The notes: generated by a model from the sequence alone, not told the origin. A DNA stretch of 7,150 nt from Alphaproteobacteria bacterium UBA6187 (GCA_002422795.1 DITJ01000066.1:1-7150), one strand, 5' to 3'. Positions 1 through 6,630 are shown, numbered from the stretch's first letter. Program-made: numbers and translations.

Positions 1-271
1 AAATTATAGCTTCAACCTCAGAAATACGGCTGAAATCTGTAGTTGGCACAAAGCCGTTTTCTTGCATCAGCGCAATATCAGCAGAGTCAATATGCTTAAT
101 ATAACTCTCATTTCTAAGGAGTTTATTGACCTTAACATCATCAATTTCAAAACCTATAACATTATAACCTACTTCGGCATAACGGCGTGCAAGTGGAAGG
201 CCAACATAGCCAAGTCCAACGATGCCTATTTTAGCTTTTTTGGTAGTTAATTTCTTTATAGTTTCTGTCAT
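1..271 (-). CDS. wbpA: UDP-N-acetylglucosamine 6-dehydrogenase, WbpA type (partial, N-terminus only)
   Basis: This is the first 90 residues of a nucleotide-sugar dehydrogenase; the rest lies beyond the left edge. The protein begins MTETIKKLTTKK and then shows a Rossmann NAD-binding motif, GIVGLGYVGLPLA (about residues 16-28), followed by a beta strand ending in the acidic residue of FEID (41-44). The NESYIKHI stretch (54-61) resembles the 'SYIKHI' segment seen in WbpA-like UDP-GlcNAc dehydrogenases more than in UDP-glucose dehydrogenases. The family oxidises C6 of UDP-GlcNAc to UDP-GlcNAcA in the cytoplasm with two NAD+. The divergently placed wbpE, wbpB and wbpD supply the following steps, which supports the substrate choice. 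The catalytic Cys and C-terminal domains are not visible. A UDP-ManNAc (WecC) or UDP-Glc dehydrogenase remains possible. The start is preceded only by a weak purine-rich site (GAAAAGAA). Confidence 0.85.
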   Translation of the reverse strand, partial: MTETIKKLTTKKAKIGIVGLGYVGLPLARRYAEVGYNVIGFEIDDVKVNKLLRNESYIKHIDSADIALMQENGFVPTTDFSRISEVEAII

Positions 272-293
272 AATATTCTTTTCATTAAATAAA

Positions 294-320
294 TTGCCTT
301 CCTTATAAAGATTTTATATG
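294..320 (+). promoter_or_regulatory. Weak candidate promoter for the wbpE-wbpB operon
   Basis: TTGCCT (294-299) and TATATG (315-320) could act as -35 and -10 boxes with a 15-base spacer; TATGTT at 317-322 would give 17. Both matches are mediocre. The 81-base gap between divergent starts must hold the plus-strand promoter if transcription begins here, and this is the best pair I see. It overlaps the minus-strand candidate, so the two might compete. Confidence 0.22.
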
Positions 321-330
321 TTCACTGCAA
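302..330 (-). promoter_or_regulatory. Candidate sigma-70 promoter for the wbpA-type gene
   Basis: On the minus strand a -35-like TTGCAG (325-330) is separated by exactly 17 bases from a -10-like TATAAG (302-307, five of six consensus bases). It lies about 30 bases upstream of the minus-strand start codon at 271. The -35 box matches the consensus at only three positions, so the call rests on spacing and the -10 box. Confidence 0.35.
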
Positions 331-340
331 TAAAAACCAT

Positions 341-345
341 AGGAG
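341..345 (+). promoter_or_regulatory. Ribosome binding site of wbpE
   Basis: AGGAG sits seven bases before the ATG at 353, which fixes that start codon. Confidence 0.8.
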
Positions 346-352
346 TTATTTA

Positions 353-1444
353 ATGCAATTTATTGATTTGCAGCATCAGTATAAAATCATTGAGCAGAAT
401 ATCACTTCTCGCCTTAAGGATATAATGGAAAACACCCGTTTTATTATGGGCGTAGAAGTTCAGGAAATTGAAGAAAAACTGTCAGCATACACACAAACAA
501 AATATGGGATTGCCTGTGCTAGCGGCACTGATGGGTTGCAAATTGCATTAATGGCTTTAGGTCTGGAAGCTGGTGACGAAGTAATCACGACCCCCTTTAC
601 ATTTTTTGCAACTGGTGAAGTTCTTGCATTGCTGCAATTAAAACCGGTTTTTGTCGATATAGAACAAGATAGTTACAACATAAACCCCGCCTTAATAGAA
701 GCAAAAATTACAAAAAGAACCAAGGCAATTATGCCTGTAAGTCTTTATGGGCAATGCGCAAATATGGATGCGATAAATGCCACTGCTGCAAAATATGGCA
801 TTCCTGTTATTGAGGATGCGGCGCAAAGTTTTGGCGCTGAATATAAAGGCAAAAAATCCTGTGGTGTTAGCACAATTGGTGTTACCAGCTTCTTCCCATC
901 AAAGCCGCTTGGCTGCTATGGTGATGGCGGCATGATATTTACAGATGATGAAAAACTAGCAACTGATATGAAAATTATTCGCAATCATGGTCAGGAAAGG
1001 CGTTATTACCATACAAAAATAGGTATAAACTCCCGCCTTGATACCATGCAGGCAGCAATATTATTAGCAAAAATGGAAATATTCCCGGATGAAGTGCAAA
1101 AGCGCGGGGAAATTGGGGCGCGTTACACAGAAAGGCTAAAGAACATTGTAAAAACCCCGGTTGTGCAGGAAAATCAAACCCATGTATATGCCCAATATAC
1201 TATAGAAATTGAATCAGGCCGGGATGAATTTTGCAAAAAAATGCAAGATAAAGGCGTGCCAACGGCTGTGCATTACCCCGTGCCCTTGCACTTCCAGCCT
1301 GTATTTAAAGATTTAGGTTTTAAAGCGGGAGATTTCCCTATTGCAGAAGCGGTATCAGGCAAAGTAGTAAGCCTCCCTATGCACCCATATTTAAATAAAG
1401 AAATACAAGACGAAGTAATTGAAAAAGTTAAGGAATGTTTATGA
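353..1444 (+). CDS. wbpE: UDP-2-acetamido-2-deoxy-3-oxo-D-glucuronate aminotransferase, WbpE type
   Basis: A 363-residue member of the DegT/DnrJ/EryC1/StrS aminotransferase family (fold type I PLP enzymes), of normal full length. The family catalyses glutamate-dependent amination of keto nucleotide sugars; WbpE acts on C3 of the 3-keto-GlcNAcA nucleotide made by WbpB. Visible signatures are CASGTDGLQIAL (55-66) near the phosphate site, TPFTFFAT (80-87), EDAAQSFGA (154-162) with the PLP ring-binding Asp155, and SFFPSKPLGCYGDGG (179-193) with Lys184 as the predicted Schiff-base lysine. NSRLDTMQAAIL (226-237) and the C-terminal HYPVPLHFQPVF (307-318) are also typical of the family. It starts at an ATG with a good Shine-Dalgarno site and its stop overlaps the next start as ATGA, so it is probably co-translated with the dehydrogenase. 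Exact sugar specificity is inferred from the neighbouring wbpB and wbpD; other sugar aminotransferases of this family look similar. Confidence 0.92.
   Translation: MQFIDLQHQYKIIEQNITSRLKDIMENTRFIMGVEVQEIEEKLSAYTQTKYGIACASGTDGLQIALMALGLEAGDEVITTPFTFFATGEVLALLQLKPVFVDIEQDSYNINPALIEAKITKRTKAIMPVSLYGQCANMDAINATAAKYGIPVIEDAAQSFGAEYKGKKSCGVSTIGVTSFFPSKPLGCYGDGGMIFTDDEKLATDMKIIRNHGQERRYYHTKIGINSRLDTMQAAILLAKMEIFPDEVQKRGEIGARYTERLKNIVKTPVVQENQTHVYAQYTIEIESGRDEFCKKMQDKGVPTAVHYPVPLHFQPVFKDLGFKAGDFPIAEAVSGKVVSLPMHPYLNKEIQDEVIEKVKECL
1430..1435 (+). promoter_or_regulatory. Ribosome binding site that decides the wbpB start
   Basis: AAGGAA lies five bases before the ATG at 1441 but touches the in-frame ATG at 1435. 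Only 1441 has usable spacing, and it also forms the ATGA overlap with the wbpE stop codon. Confidence 0.7.
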
Positions 1445-2514
1445 GTAAGTTTATCAAACCAGTTACAGGCAGAAAAATCCGTCTTGGTTTTGTCGGCTGC
1501 GGACGCATTTCACAAAAGCATTTTGAAGCATTAGAGCAGCATAAGGATAATATTGAAGTTGTGGCTGTGTGCGATGAAGTTGAAGCCCGCGCTACCCAAG
1601 CCGCTACGCGCATGGGCGCTAAAGCATATTTTAGCCTGGATAGCATGCTTGAAGATAAAACACTGGATGTTGTAACAATTGCAACGCCAAATGGCCTGCA
1701 TCCGCAGCATGTTATGCAGGTGGCTAATAGCGGTGTGCATGTTATTACCGAAAAGCCAATGTCTATAAAATTGGCAGATGGCATGAAAATGAACCAGCAT
1801 TGTATTGATAAAAATGTGCAGCTATTTGTTATTCACCAGAACCGGTTTAATGATACGGTACTTGCACTGCATAATGCAGTCACTGAGGGGCGGTTTGGCA
1901 AGATTTACATGATTACTTCTAATGTGTTCTGGACACGTCCACAAGATTATTATGATAAAGATGGCACATGGCATGGTACAAAAGATATGGATGGTGGGGC
2001 ATATTTAACCCAGGCCAGCCATTATGTTGACCTTATGCAATGGATTGCTGGCAGCAAACCAAAATCAGTTTATGCGAACCTTAAAACCCTTGCCCGTAAA
2101 ATCGAAACTGAAGATAGCGGTGTTGCCAGCTTTGAATGGGAAAATGGTATAATCGGCGCTATGAATGTTACAATGCTTACCTATCCACGCAACCTTGAAG
2201 GTTCTGTGACGGTGCTTGGAGAAAAAGGTACAGCGCGTGTTGGTGGTGTGGCGATGAATGTAATTGAACATTGGGAATTTGCTGATATACGCCCTGAAGA
2301 TGAGGCTATTTTAAAAGCTAATTATGATACGACTTCTGTTTATGGATTCGGCCATGTGCGCTATTATGAAAATGTGATTAATGTATTCCGTGGTAAAGCA
2401 AAGCCATTAATTGATGGGATTGAGGGGCTAAAATCATTAAAAATACTTACTGCTATTTATGATTCTAGTGAGGCCGGAAGACCGGTGGTTTTTGGGGAAG
2501 GGATTAATTTCTGA
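1441..2514 (+). CDS. wbpB: UDP-N-acetyl-2-amino-2-deoxyglucuronate 3-dehydrogenase, WbpB type (Gfo/Idh/MocA family)
   Basis: A 357-residue NAD(P)-dependent oxidoreductase of the Gfo/Idh/MocA family. Near the N-terminus RLGFVGCGRISQKHF (14-28) is the Rossmann dinucleotide-binding loop; ATPNGLHPQH (81-90) and TEKPMSIK (103-110) give the family EKP motif with Lys105. GGAYLTQASHYVDLMQWIAG (185-204) contains His194, which together with the EKP lysine is the expected catalytic pair. WbpB oxidises C3 of UDP-GlcNAcA, giving the keto sugar used by WbpE; in characterised systems the two enzymes are functionally coupled. The four-base ATGA overlap with wbpE fits that coupling. An in-frame ATG at 1435 would add two residues but is too close to the ribosome binding site. 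At 357 residues it is somewhat longer than the roughly 316 residues I recall for Pseudomonas WbpB. The precise substrate is inferred from context. Confidence 0.9.
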   Translation: MSKFIKPVTGRKIRLGFVGCGRISQKHFEALEQHKDNIEVVAVCDEVEARATQAATRMGAKAYFSLDSMLEDKTLDVVTIATPNGLHPQHVMQVANSGVHVITEKPMSIKLADGMKMNQHCIDKNVQLFVIHQNRFNDTVLALHNAVTEGRFGKIYMITSNVFWTRPQDYYDKDGTWHGTKDMDGGAYLTQASHYVDLMQWIAGSKPKSVYANLKTLARKIETEDSGVASFEWENGIIGAMNVTMLTYPRNLEGSVTVLGEKGTARVGGVAMNVIEHWEFADIRPEDEAILKANYDTTSVYGFGHVRYYENVINVFRGKAKPLIDGIEGLKSLKILTAIYDSSEAGRPVVFGEGINF

Positions 2515-2574
2515 AATTAATGCTTGCTGGGTAATTTAATAAAATTATAGTTAAGGTGTAACTTGAAAATAATA

Positions 2575-2614
2575 TAATCCCCCTCACCCTAACCCTCTCC
2601 CTCAAGGGAGAGGG
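2575..2614 (+). repeat. Left arm of the inverted repeat, with internal hairpin
   Basis: The arm has a C-rich outer part (2579-2592) and an inner perfect palindrome at 2593-2614: CCCTCTCCCT, a CA loop, then AGGGAGAGGG. The hairpin is followed by AATACA rather than a T run, so it is not a classical intrinsic terminator. Confidence 0.85.
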
Positions 2615-2668
2615 AATACACGAGTGCCTTGCCTTAAACCTATAGGGTGCGCACGGTATCTGTATATC

Positions 2669-2709
2669 CCCTCTCCCTTGAGGGAGAGGGTTAGGGTGAG
2701 GGGGGATTA
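2669..2709 (-). repeat. Right arm of the inverted repeat, with internal hairpin
   Basis: This is the reverse complement of the left arm apart from one extra base in the G run. The palindrome lies at 2669-2690 with a TG loop, and the G-rich tail runs from 2691 to 2705. It ends 53 bases before the wbpD start codon. Confidence 0.85.
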
Positions 2710-2762
2710 AAAAAACTTTTACTTCTTAGCCCCACAACCCCAATCCCCTTAAAAGGAAAACC

Positions 2763-3329
2763 ATGTCAAATTTCTTTAAACACGAAACCGCAATTATCGA
2801 CGAAGGCGCGAAAATAGGTGATAAAACCCGCGTGTGGCATTGGACACATATTTGCGGTGGAGCTAATATCGGTACGAATTGTGTAATGGGGCAGAATGTA
2901 TTTATCTCCGCGCGCGTTACTATAGGCAATAATGTAAAAATTCAGAATAATGTTTCAGTTTACGATGATGTTATTTTAGAAGACGATGTTTTCTGCGGCC
3001 CTTCAATGGTTTTTACTAATGTAATAAATCCACGCGCCCATATTGAACGTAAAGATGAATACCGGCAAACCATCGTAAAAAAAGGTGCGAGCCTTGGTGC
3101 AAATTGCACCATTATTTGCGGAAATAATATTGGCGAATATGCGCTTATAGGAGCTGGCGCGGTTATTACAAAAGATGTAAAACCGCATGCACTTATGGTT
3201 GGTGTTCCAGCTATTCAAATCGGCTGGGTTTCCCATGCCGGGGAAATATTGGGTGATGATTTGCTTTGTCCAAGAGAAAATCGCCAGTATTATGTTGATG
3301 AATCAGGTTACTTAAAAGAAAAAAAATGA
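2763..3329 (+). CDS. wbpD: UDP-2-acetamido-3-amino-2,3-dideoxy-D-glucuronate N-acetyltransferase, WbpD type
   Basis: A 188-residue hexapeptide-repeat acyltransferase with a left-handed beta-helix fold, which would act as a trimer. It transfers acetyl from acetyl-CoA to the C3 amino group made by WbpE, completing UDP-GlcNAc(3NAc)A in the cytoplasm. Imperfect hexads run through the protein (for example IGDKTRVW, IGTNCVMG, IGNNVKIQ, LGANCTII, IGEYALIG, residues 18-130). VFTNVINPRAHIERKDEY (83-100) is a characteristic WbpD/WlbB segment, followed by LMVGVPAIQIGWVSHAG (144-160) near the coenzyme A site. Length is normal for the family. AAGGA (2753-2757) precedes the ATG by five bases. The stop overlaps the glycosyltransferase start as ATGA. 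It is separated from wbpB by the inverted-repeat element, so its expression may be uncoupled from the upstream genes. Confidence 0.92.
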   Translation: MSNFFKHETAIIDEGAKIGDKTRVWHWTHICGGANIGTNCVMGQNVFISARVTIGNNVKIQNNVSVYDDVILEDDVFCGPSMVFTNVINPRAHIERKDEYRQTIVKKGASLGANCTIICGNNIGEYALIGAGAVITKDVKPHALMVGVPAIQIGWVSHAGEILGDDLLCPRENRQYYVDESGYLKEKK

Positions 3330-4540
3330 ACATCCTTTATATAAATCACTATGCTGGCAACCCTGAATTGGGTATGGAATTTAGGCCGTTTTATCTTGCT
3401 AAAGAATGGCAGGAAAATGGCCATAATGCGCTGATACTGGCTGCAAACTTTTCACATCTTAGGCGGAAGAACCCTGAAAATACCGGCTTTGAAACGCAGG
3501 ATAATGTTAATTATTACTGGATAAAAACACCCGCGTACAAAGGCAATGGCTTTGGGCGCGTACTGAATATTTTTTCGTTTGTGGGTAGGATATTTTGCCA
3601 TAAAAAGAAAATCTTAAGCCATATAAAACCCGATATTGTGGTTGCATCTTCAACCTATCCTTTTGATATTTTTCCTGCGTGGTGGATTGCAAAAACTACC
3701 AAAGCAAAACTTGTTTTTGAAATCCACGATCTTTGGCCCCTTTCACTTACAGAAATAGGCGGGATGTCTAAATACCACCCCTTTGTTTTGCTGGTTGGAT
3801 TGGCAGAAAAAGCCGCTTATAAATTACCGGATAAAATAATTTCCATCCTGCCGAAAACCTACCAACACGCAAAAAAATTTGGTGTTAAAGAAGAAAATTT
3901 TATAGTTATTCCAAATGGTATTGTTCTAAAAGATTGGGAAGTAAAAGAAAATCTTCCCGACTCTCATTCCGCAGCAATAACAAAACTTAAAGAAAATGGT
4001 GATTTTCTGGTTGGTTATGCTGGCGCTCATGGAGTCGCAAACGCCATGGAATATTTAATCGATGCCGCAAAATCACTTCAGGGTAAAAAGATTCATTTTG
4101 TTTTGATTGGTGATGGTCAGGAAAAGGAAAATTTAATCCAATATGCGAAAAAACTAGGGGTAGATAATGTAAGCTTCTTAGGCCGGATTAATAAAAATGC
4201 AATACCAACATTCCTTGCGCAAATGGATGCCCTATATCTTGGCTGGCAGAAGCAATCTTTATACAGGTTTGGTATTGGCGCAAATAAAATATTTGATTAT
4301 ATGATGGCTGAAAGGCCAGTGCTGCATTCTGTAACCGCCGGTAATGATCCAATAAAGGATGCTGGTTGTGGCATATCAGTTGAAGCAGAAAACCCTGCAG
4401 CACTCGTACAAGCCATTCTAGAATTAATAAGCAAATCACCAAAGGATAGGGCGCAAATGGGCAGAAACGGCAAGGAATATGTTCTGGCAAACCATGATTA
4501 TAAAATATTAGCCAAAGACTTCTTAAAAATTTTGTTATAA
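3326..4540 (+). CDS. GT4-family glycosyltransferase, WbuB type
   Basis: A 404-residue GT-B fold glycosyltransferase. The N-terminal acceptor domain begins INHYAGNPELGMEFRPFYLA (6-25) and continues NFSHLR (41-46), the signature of WbuB-like O-antigen transferases. FEIHDLWPLSL (131-141) is a conserved GT4 segment. The C-terminal donor domain has VIPNGIVLKDW (194-204), VGYAGAHGVANAMEYLIDA (229-247), the nucleotide-binding LIGDGQEK (260-267), and NKIFDYMMAERPVLHS (320-335), equivalent to the family's 'NKLFDYMAAGKP' region that contacts the donor. It is expected to work at the cytoplasmic face of the inner membrane, adding a sugar to a lipid-linked oligosaccharide. WbuB itself is assigned to L-FucNAc transfer, but here the neighbours make a diacetamido-glucuronic acid, so the donor cannot be read from sequence. 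It overlaps wbpD by four bases and appears to end the operon. Confidence 0.88.
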   Translation: MNILYINHYAGNPELGMEFRPFYLAKEWQENGHNALILAANFSHLRRKNPENTGFETQDNVNYYWIKTPAYKGNGFGRVLNIFSFVGRIFCHKKKILSHIKPDIVVASSTYPFDIFPAWWIAKTTKAKLVFEIHDLWPLSLTEIGGMSKYHPFVLLVGLAEKAAYKLPDKIISILPKTYQHAKKFGVKEENFIVIPNGIVLKDWEVKENLPDSHSAAITKLKENGDFLVGYAGAHGVANAMEYLIDAAKSLQGKKIHFVLIGDGQEKENLIQYAKKLGVDNVSFLGRINKNAIPTFLAQMDALYLGWQKQSLYRFGIGANKIFDYMMAERPVLHSVTAGNDPIKDAGCGISVEAENPAALVQAILELISKSPKDRAQMGRNGKEYVLANHDYKILAKDFLKILL

Positions 4541-4586
4541 ATAATCCTAGTTCTGGATAGGTTTAAAAGATTTTAAAGCGTGTTTG

Positions 4587-4618
4587 TTGGTTAAAGTTTG
4601 GTATACCACCAAAACCAA
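4587..4618. promoter_or_regulatory. Dyad with TGGTATACCA palindrome, possible operator
   Basis: TGGTATACCA (4599-4608) is a perfect 10-base palindrome, nested in a larger imperfect dyad in which TTGGTT (4587-4592) can pair with AACCAA (4613-4618). The core resembles operators of GntR/FCD-family repressors. A TATAAT (4624-4629) follows 15 bases downstream, so a bound protein would cover the -35 region of any promoter there. There is no T run, so it does not look like a terminator. The regulator is unknown and chance occurrence is possible. Confidence 0.3.
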
Positions 4619-4637
4619 GGTAATATAATAGTCCCCC

Positions 4638-4666
4638 CTTGAATTTATCATCCCGCATACACATAT
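4638..4666 (+). promoter_or_regulatory. Candidate heat-shock (RpoH/sigma-32) promoter of htpG
   Basis: CTTGAA (4638-4643) is a perfect sigma-32 -35 box. After 15 bases comes ACACATAT (4659-4666), which matches five of the seven defined positions of the CCCCATNT -10 box. It lies about 35 bases before the htpG start, and htpG is a known sigma-32 regulon member in many proteobacteria. A separate TATAAT (4624-4629) could serve housekeeping transcription but lacks a good -35 box. Confidence 0.5.
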
Positions 4667-4686
4667 TATGTGAAAATATAAACTAC

Positions 4687-4692
4687 AGGAGA
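4687..4692 (+). promoter_or_regulatory. Ribosome binding site of htpG
   Basis: AGGAGA is eight bases before the ATG at 4701 and supports that start, including the extra N-terminal residues. Confidence 0.8.
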
Positions 4693-4700
4693 AAATATTT

Positions 4701-6590
4701 ATGCCAACCGCTCATAAGCAAAAAACAGAAACCACCGCAACTGCACCTGAAACCTTTGAATTCGGTGCGGAAACAGGCAAATTATTAAAACTTGTTATCC
4801 ATTCGCTTTACGCAAATAAAGAAATTTTCCTGCGTGAGCTGGTTTCCAATGCATCGGATGCGCTGGATAAATTCCGCTATGCCGCCTTAACGGATAAGCA
4901 TGTTGAGCAAAGCGGAGATGATCTTAAAATTTCAATTAAACTGGATGAGGCTAACCAGATTCTCACTGTAACCGATAACGGCATCGGCATGAACCGCGAT
5001 GATTTAGTGGAAAACCTTGGCACTATTGCACGTTCGGGAACGCAAGCTTTCATTGACGCTATCACCGGGGACAAAAAAAATGATATAAGCTTAATCGGCC
5101 AGTTTGGTGTGGGTTTTTATTCATCCTTTATGGTGGCGGATGAAGCGGTGGTAATTTCACGCAAAGCCGGGGAAGAACAAAGCTGGGAATGGCGCTCTAA
5201 AGCTGATGGTAAATACACAGTAACCCAGTCGGACGAGCAAACCAGCCACGGCACTACCATAAAACTGCATATTAAGGAGGAATGTAAGGAATTCCTTGAT
5301 AAGCACCGCATATCGCACATAGTGCATACTTATTCCGACCATATTTCCTTCCCGGTAGAATTGGAAATTGATGGCGAAATACAAAACCTAAATACAGGCA
5401 AAGCCCTGTGGACAAAACAAAAATCAGAAATCACCGAAGAGCAATATACTGAATTTTATAAGCATATCGCCCATGCTGGTGATAAGCCGTGGATGACGCT
5501 GCATAATAAAGTGGAAGGCGCAATCCAATATACAAATTTACTATTTATACCATCAGTAAAGCCTTTTGACCTTTTCCACCCAGACCGCGCCACACGCGTG
5601 CGTTTATATGTGAAAAAAGTATTTATATCTGAACAGAATATCGATCTTATCCCTAAACATTTACGCTTCTTACGCGGGATAGTGGATTCAGAAGACCTGC
5701 CACTAAATATCAGCCGCGAAACTTTGCAGCATAATAACGTGCTGCGTAAAATCAATACGGCTATAACCAAAAAAATCCTAAGTGAGCTAAAAGATAAAGC
5801 CAAGAAAGAGCCGGAAGAATTTGCAAAATTCTGGGATAATTTCGGGGCAATATTAAAAGAAGGTCTATGCGACGGGACTGACGTATCACGCGACCTGCTA
5901 CTTGAAGTATGCCATTTCCGCACTACAAAATCCGGTGATAAAGCCATAAGCCTGGATAGCTACATTGAAAATATGCAAGAAGGGCAGGATAAAATTTATT
6001 ATCTTTCCGGTGATAATCTTGAATCAATTAAAAATAGCCCGCAAGTGGAAGGGTTCATTAAGAAAGATATAGAAGTTATACTACTTACCGATTCAGTAGA
6101 TGATTTCTGGACTACCGTAAACCATGAATATAAAGGCAAAGAGCTGGTTTCAATTAACCGCAGCGGTCTTGATATTGAAGGGATAAAGGATAAAGAAGAA
6201 ACAGAGGCAACCGCTAAAGATGATAACTCCACTGAGAACGCAATTAAGGCTTTCAAGGATATTTTAGGCGATAAAATTTTAAATGTGGTAGCATCCAAGA
6301 AATTATCCGGCAGCCCGGTGTGCCTTTCCGTTCAGGAAGGCTCGATGGATATGCGTATGGAACGCTTCTTGCTGGCGCAAAACCAGCTTGCAAAGGCCTC
6401 ACCGAAAATTCTTGAGATTAATATAACCAACCCGCTTGTAAAATATATCGGTGAAAACGCTGCTTCTGAAAAAGCCAGGGAACTTGGCCTGCTGCTGTTT
6501 GACCAGGCATGTATCGTGGAAGGTGAAGCTATTGCAAATCCAGGGGAATTTTCAAAAAGGTTGAATAGGCTCCTGGAGCAGCTATTGTAA
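4701..6590 (+). CDS. htpG: Molecular chaperone HtpG (Hsp90)
   Basis: A full-length 629-residue bacterial Hsp90, a cytoplasmic ATP-dependent homodimeric chaperone. The N-terminal GHKL ATPase domain shows FLRELVSNASDALDKFRY (43-60) with the catalytic Glu46 and Mg-binding Asn50, TDNGIGMNRDDL (91-102) with the adenine-contacting Asp92, GTIARSGT (107-114), and the lid segment GQFGVGFYSSFMVADEAV (133-150). The middle domain has FDLFHPD (289-295) and the catalytic-loop DLPLNISRETLQHN (332-345) with Arg339. The C-terminal dimerisation domain includes SPVCLSVQEGSMDMRMERFL (538-557) and ends LLEQLL without the eukaryotic MEEVD tail. The first 16 residues form a Thr/Ala-rich extension about 12 residues longer than in E. 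coli, and residues 496-511 are a charged, probably flexible, linker. All key residues are present. The gene has its own promoter region and is apparently independent of the sugar operon. Confidence 0.98.
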   Translation: MPTAHKQKTETTATAPETFEFGAETGKLLKLVIHSLYANKEIFLRELVSNASDALDKFRYAALTDKHVEQSGDDLKISIKLDEANQILTVTDNGIGMNRDDLVENLGTIARSGTQAFIDAITGDKKNDISLIGQFGVGFYSSFMVADEAVVISRKAGEEQSWEWRSKADGKYTVTQSDEQTSHGTTIKLHIKEECKEFLDKHRISHIVHTYSDHISFPVELEIDGEIQNLNTGKALWTKQKSEITEEQYTEFYKHIAHAGDKPWMTLHNKVEGAIQYTNLLFIPSVKPFDLFHPDRATRVRLYVKKVFISEQNIDLIPKHLRFLRGIVDSEDLPLNISRETLQHNNVLRKINTAITKKILSELKDKAKKEPEEFAKFWDNFGAILKEGLCDGTDVSRDLLLEVCHFRTTKSGDKAISLDSYIENMQEGQDKIYYLSGDNLESIKNSPQVEGFIKKDIEVILLTDSVDDFWTTVNHEYKGKELVSINRSGLDIEGIKDKEETEATAKDDNSTENAIKAFKDILGDKILNVVASKKLSGSPVCLSVQEGSMDMRMERFLLAQNQLAKASPKILEINITNPLVKYIGENAASEKARELGLLLFDQACIVEGEAIANPGEFSKRLNRLLEQLL

Positions 6591-6630
6591 CATAATTAAT
6601 TAATGTTGCATATTGGCCACGGATATATTA

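Larger units (their letters stand above)
2575..2709. mobile_element. MITE-like inverted-repeat element flanked by TA
   Basis: Two arms of about 40 bases, 2575-2614 and 2669-2709, are inverted copies of each other and differ only by one extra G in the 2700-2705 run (six G against five C). A 54-base spacer separates them. Each arm also contains its own perfect 10-bp hairpin. The outermost bases read TA-ATCCCC on the left and GGGGAT-TA on the right, so a 131-base unit (2577-2707) is bracketed by TA dinucleotides, as expected for a non-autonomous element mobilised by an IS630/Tc1-type transposase. There is no reading frame inside. Sequences of this C-rich type (CCCTAACCCTCTCCC) recur as dispersed repeats in many proteobacterial genomes, so a REP/BIME-like palindrome is the main alternative. 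It splits the sugar operon between wbpB and wbpD. Confidence 0.6.

Noticed and set aside
62..250. A 62-residue plus-strand open frame at the left edge
   Set aside because: It lies antisense to the dehydrogenase fragment, which has a clear Rossmann motif; the plus-strand translation has no recognisable features.
1435..1440. ATG at 1435 as the wbpB start
   Set aside because: It directly abuts the AAGGA site, while the ATG at 1441 has workable spacing and the ATGA overlap.
2575..2709. CRISPR array
   Set aside because: There are only two repeat copies, they are inverted rather than direct, and no cas gene is nearby.
4546..4565. CCTA/TAGG hairpin after the glycosyltransferase, followed by TTTAAAAG, as a terminator
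   Set aside because: The stem has only four continuous pairs and the T run is too short to call an intrinsic terminator.
5456..5947. A 163-residue minus-strand open frame
   Set aside because: It is fully antisense to the conserved middle domain of htpG, has no plausible ribosome binding context that I see, and reads as a shadow of real coding sequence.
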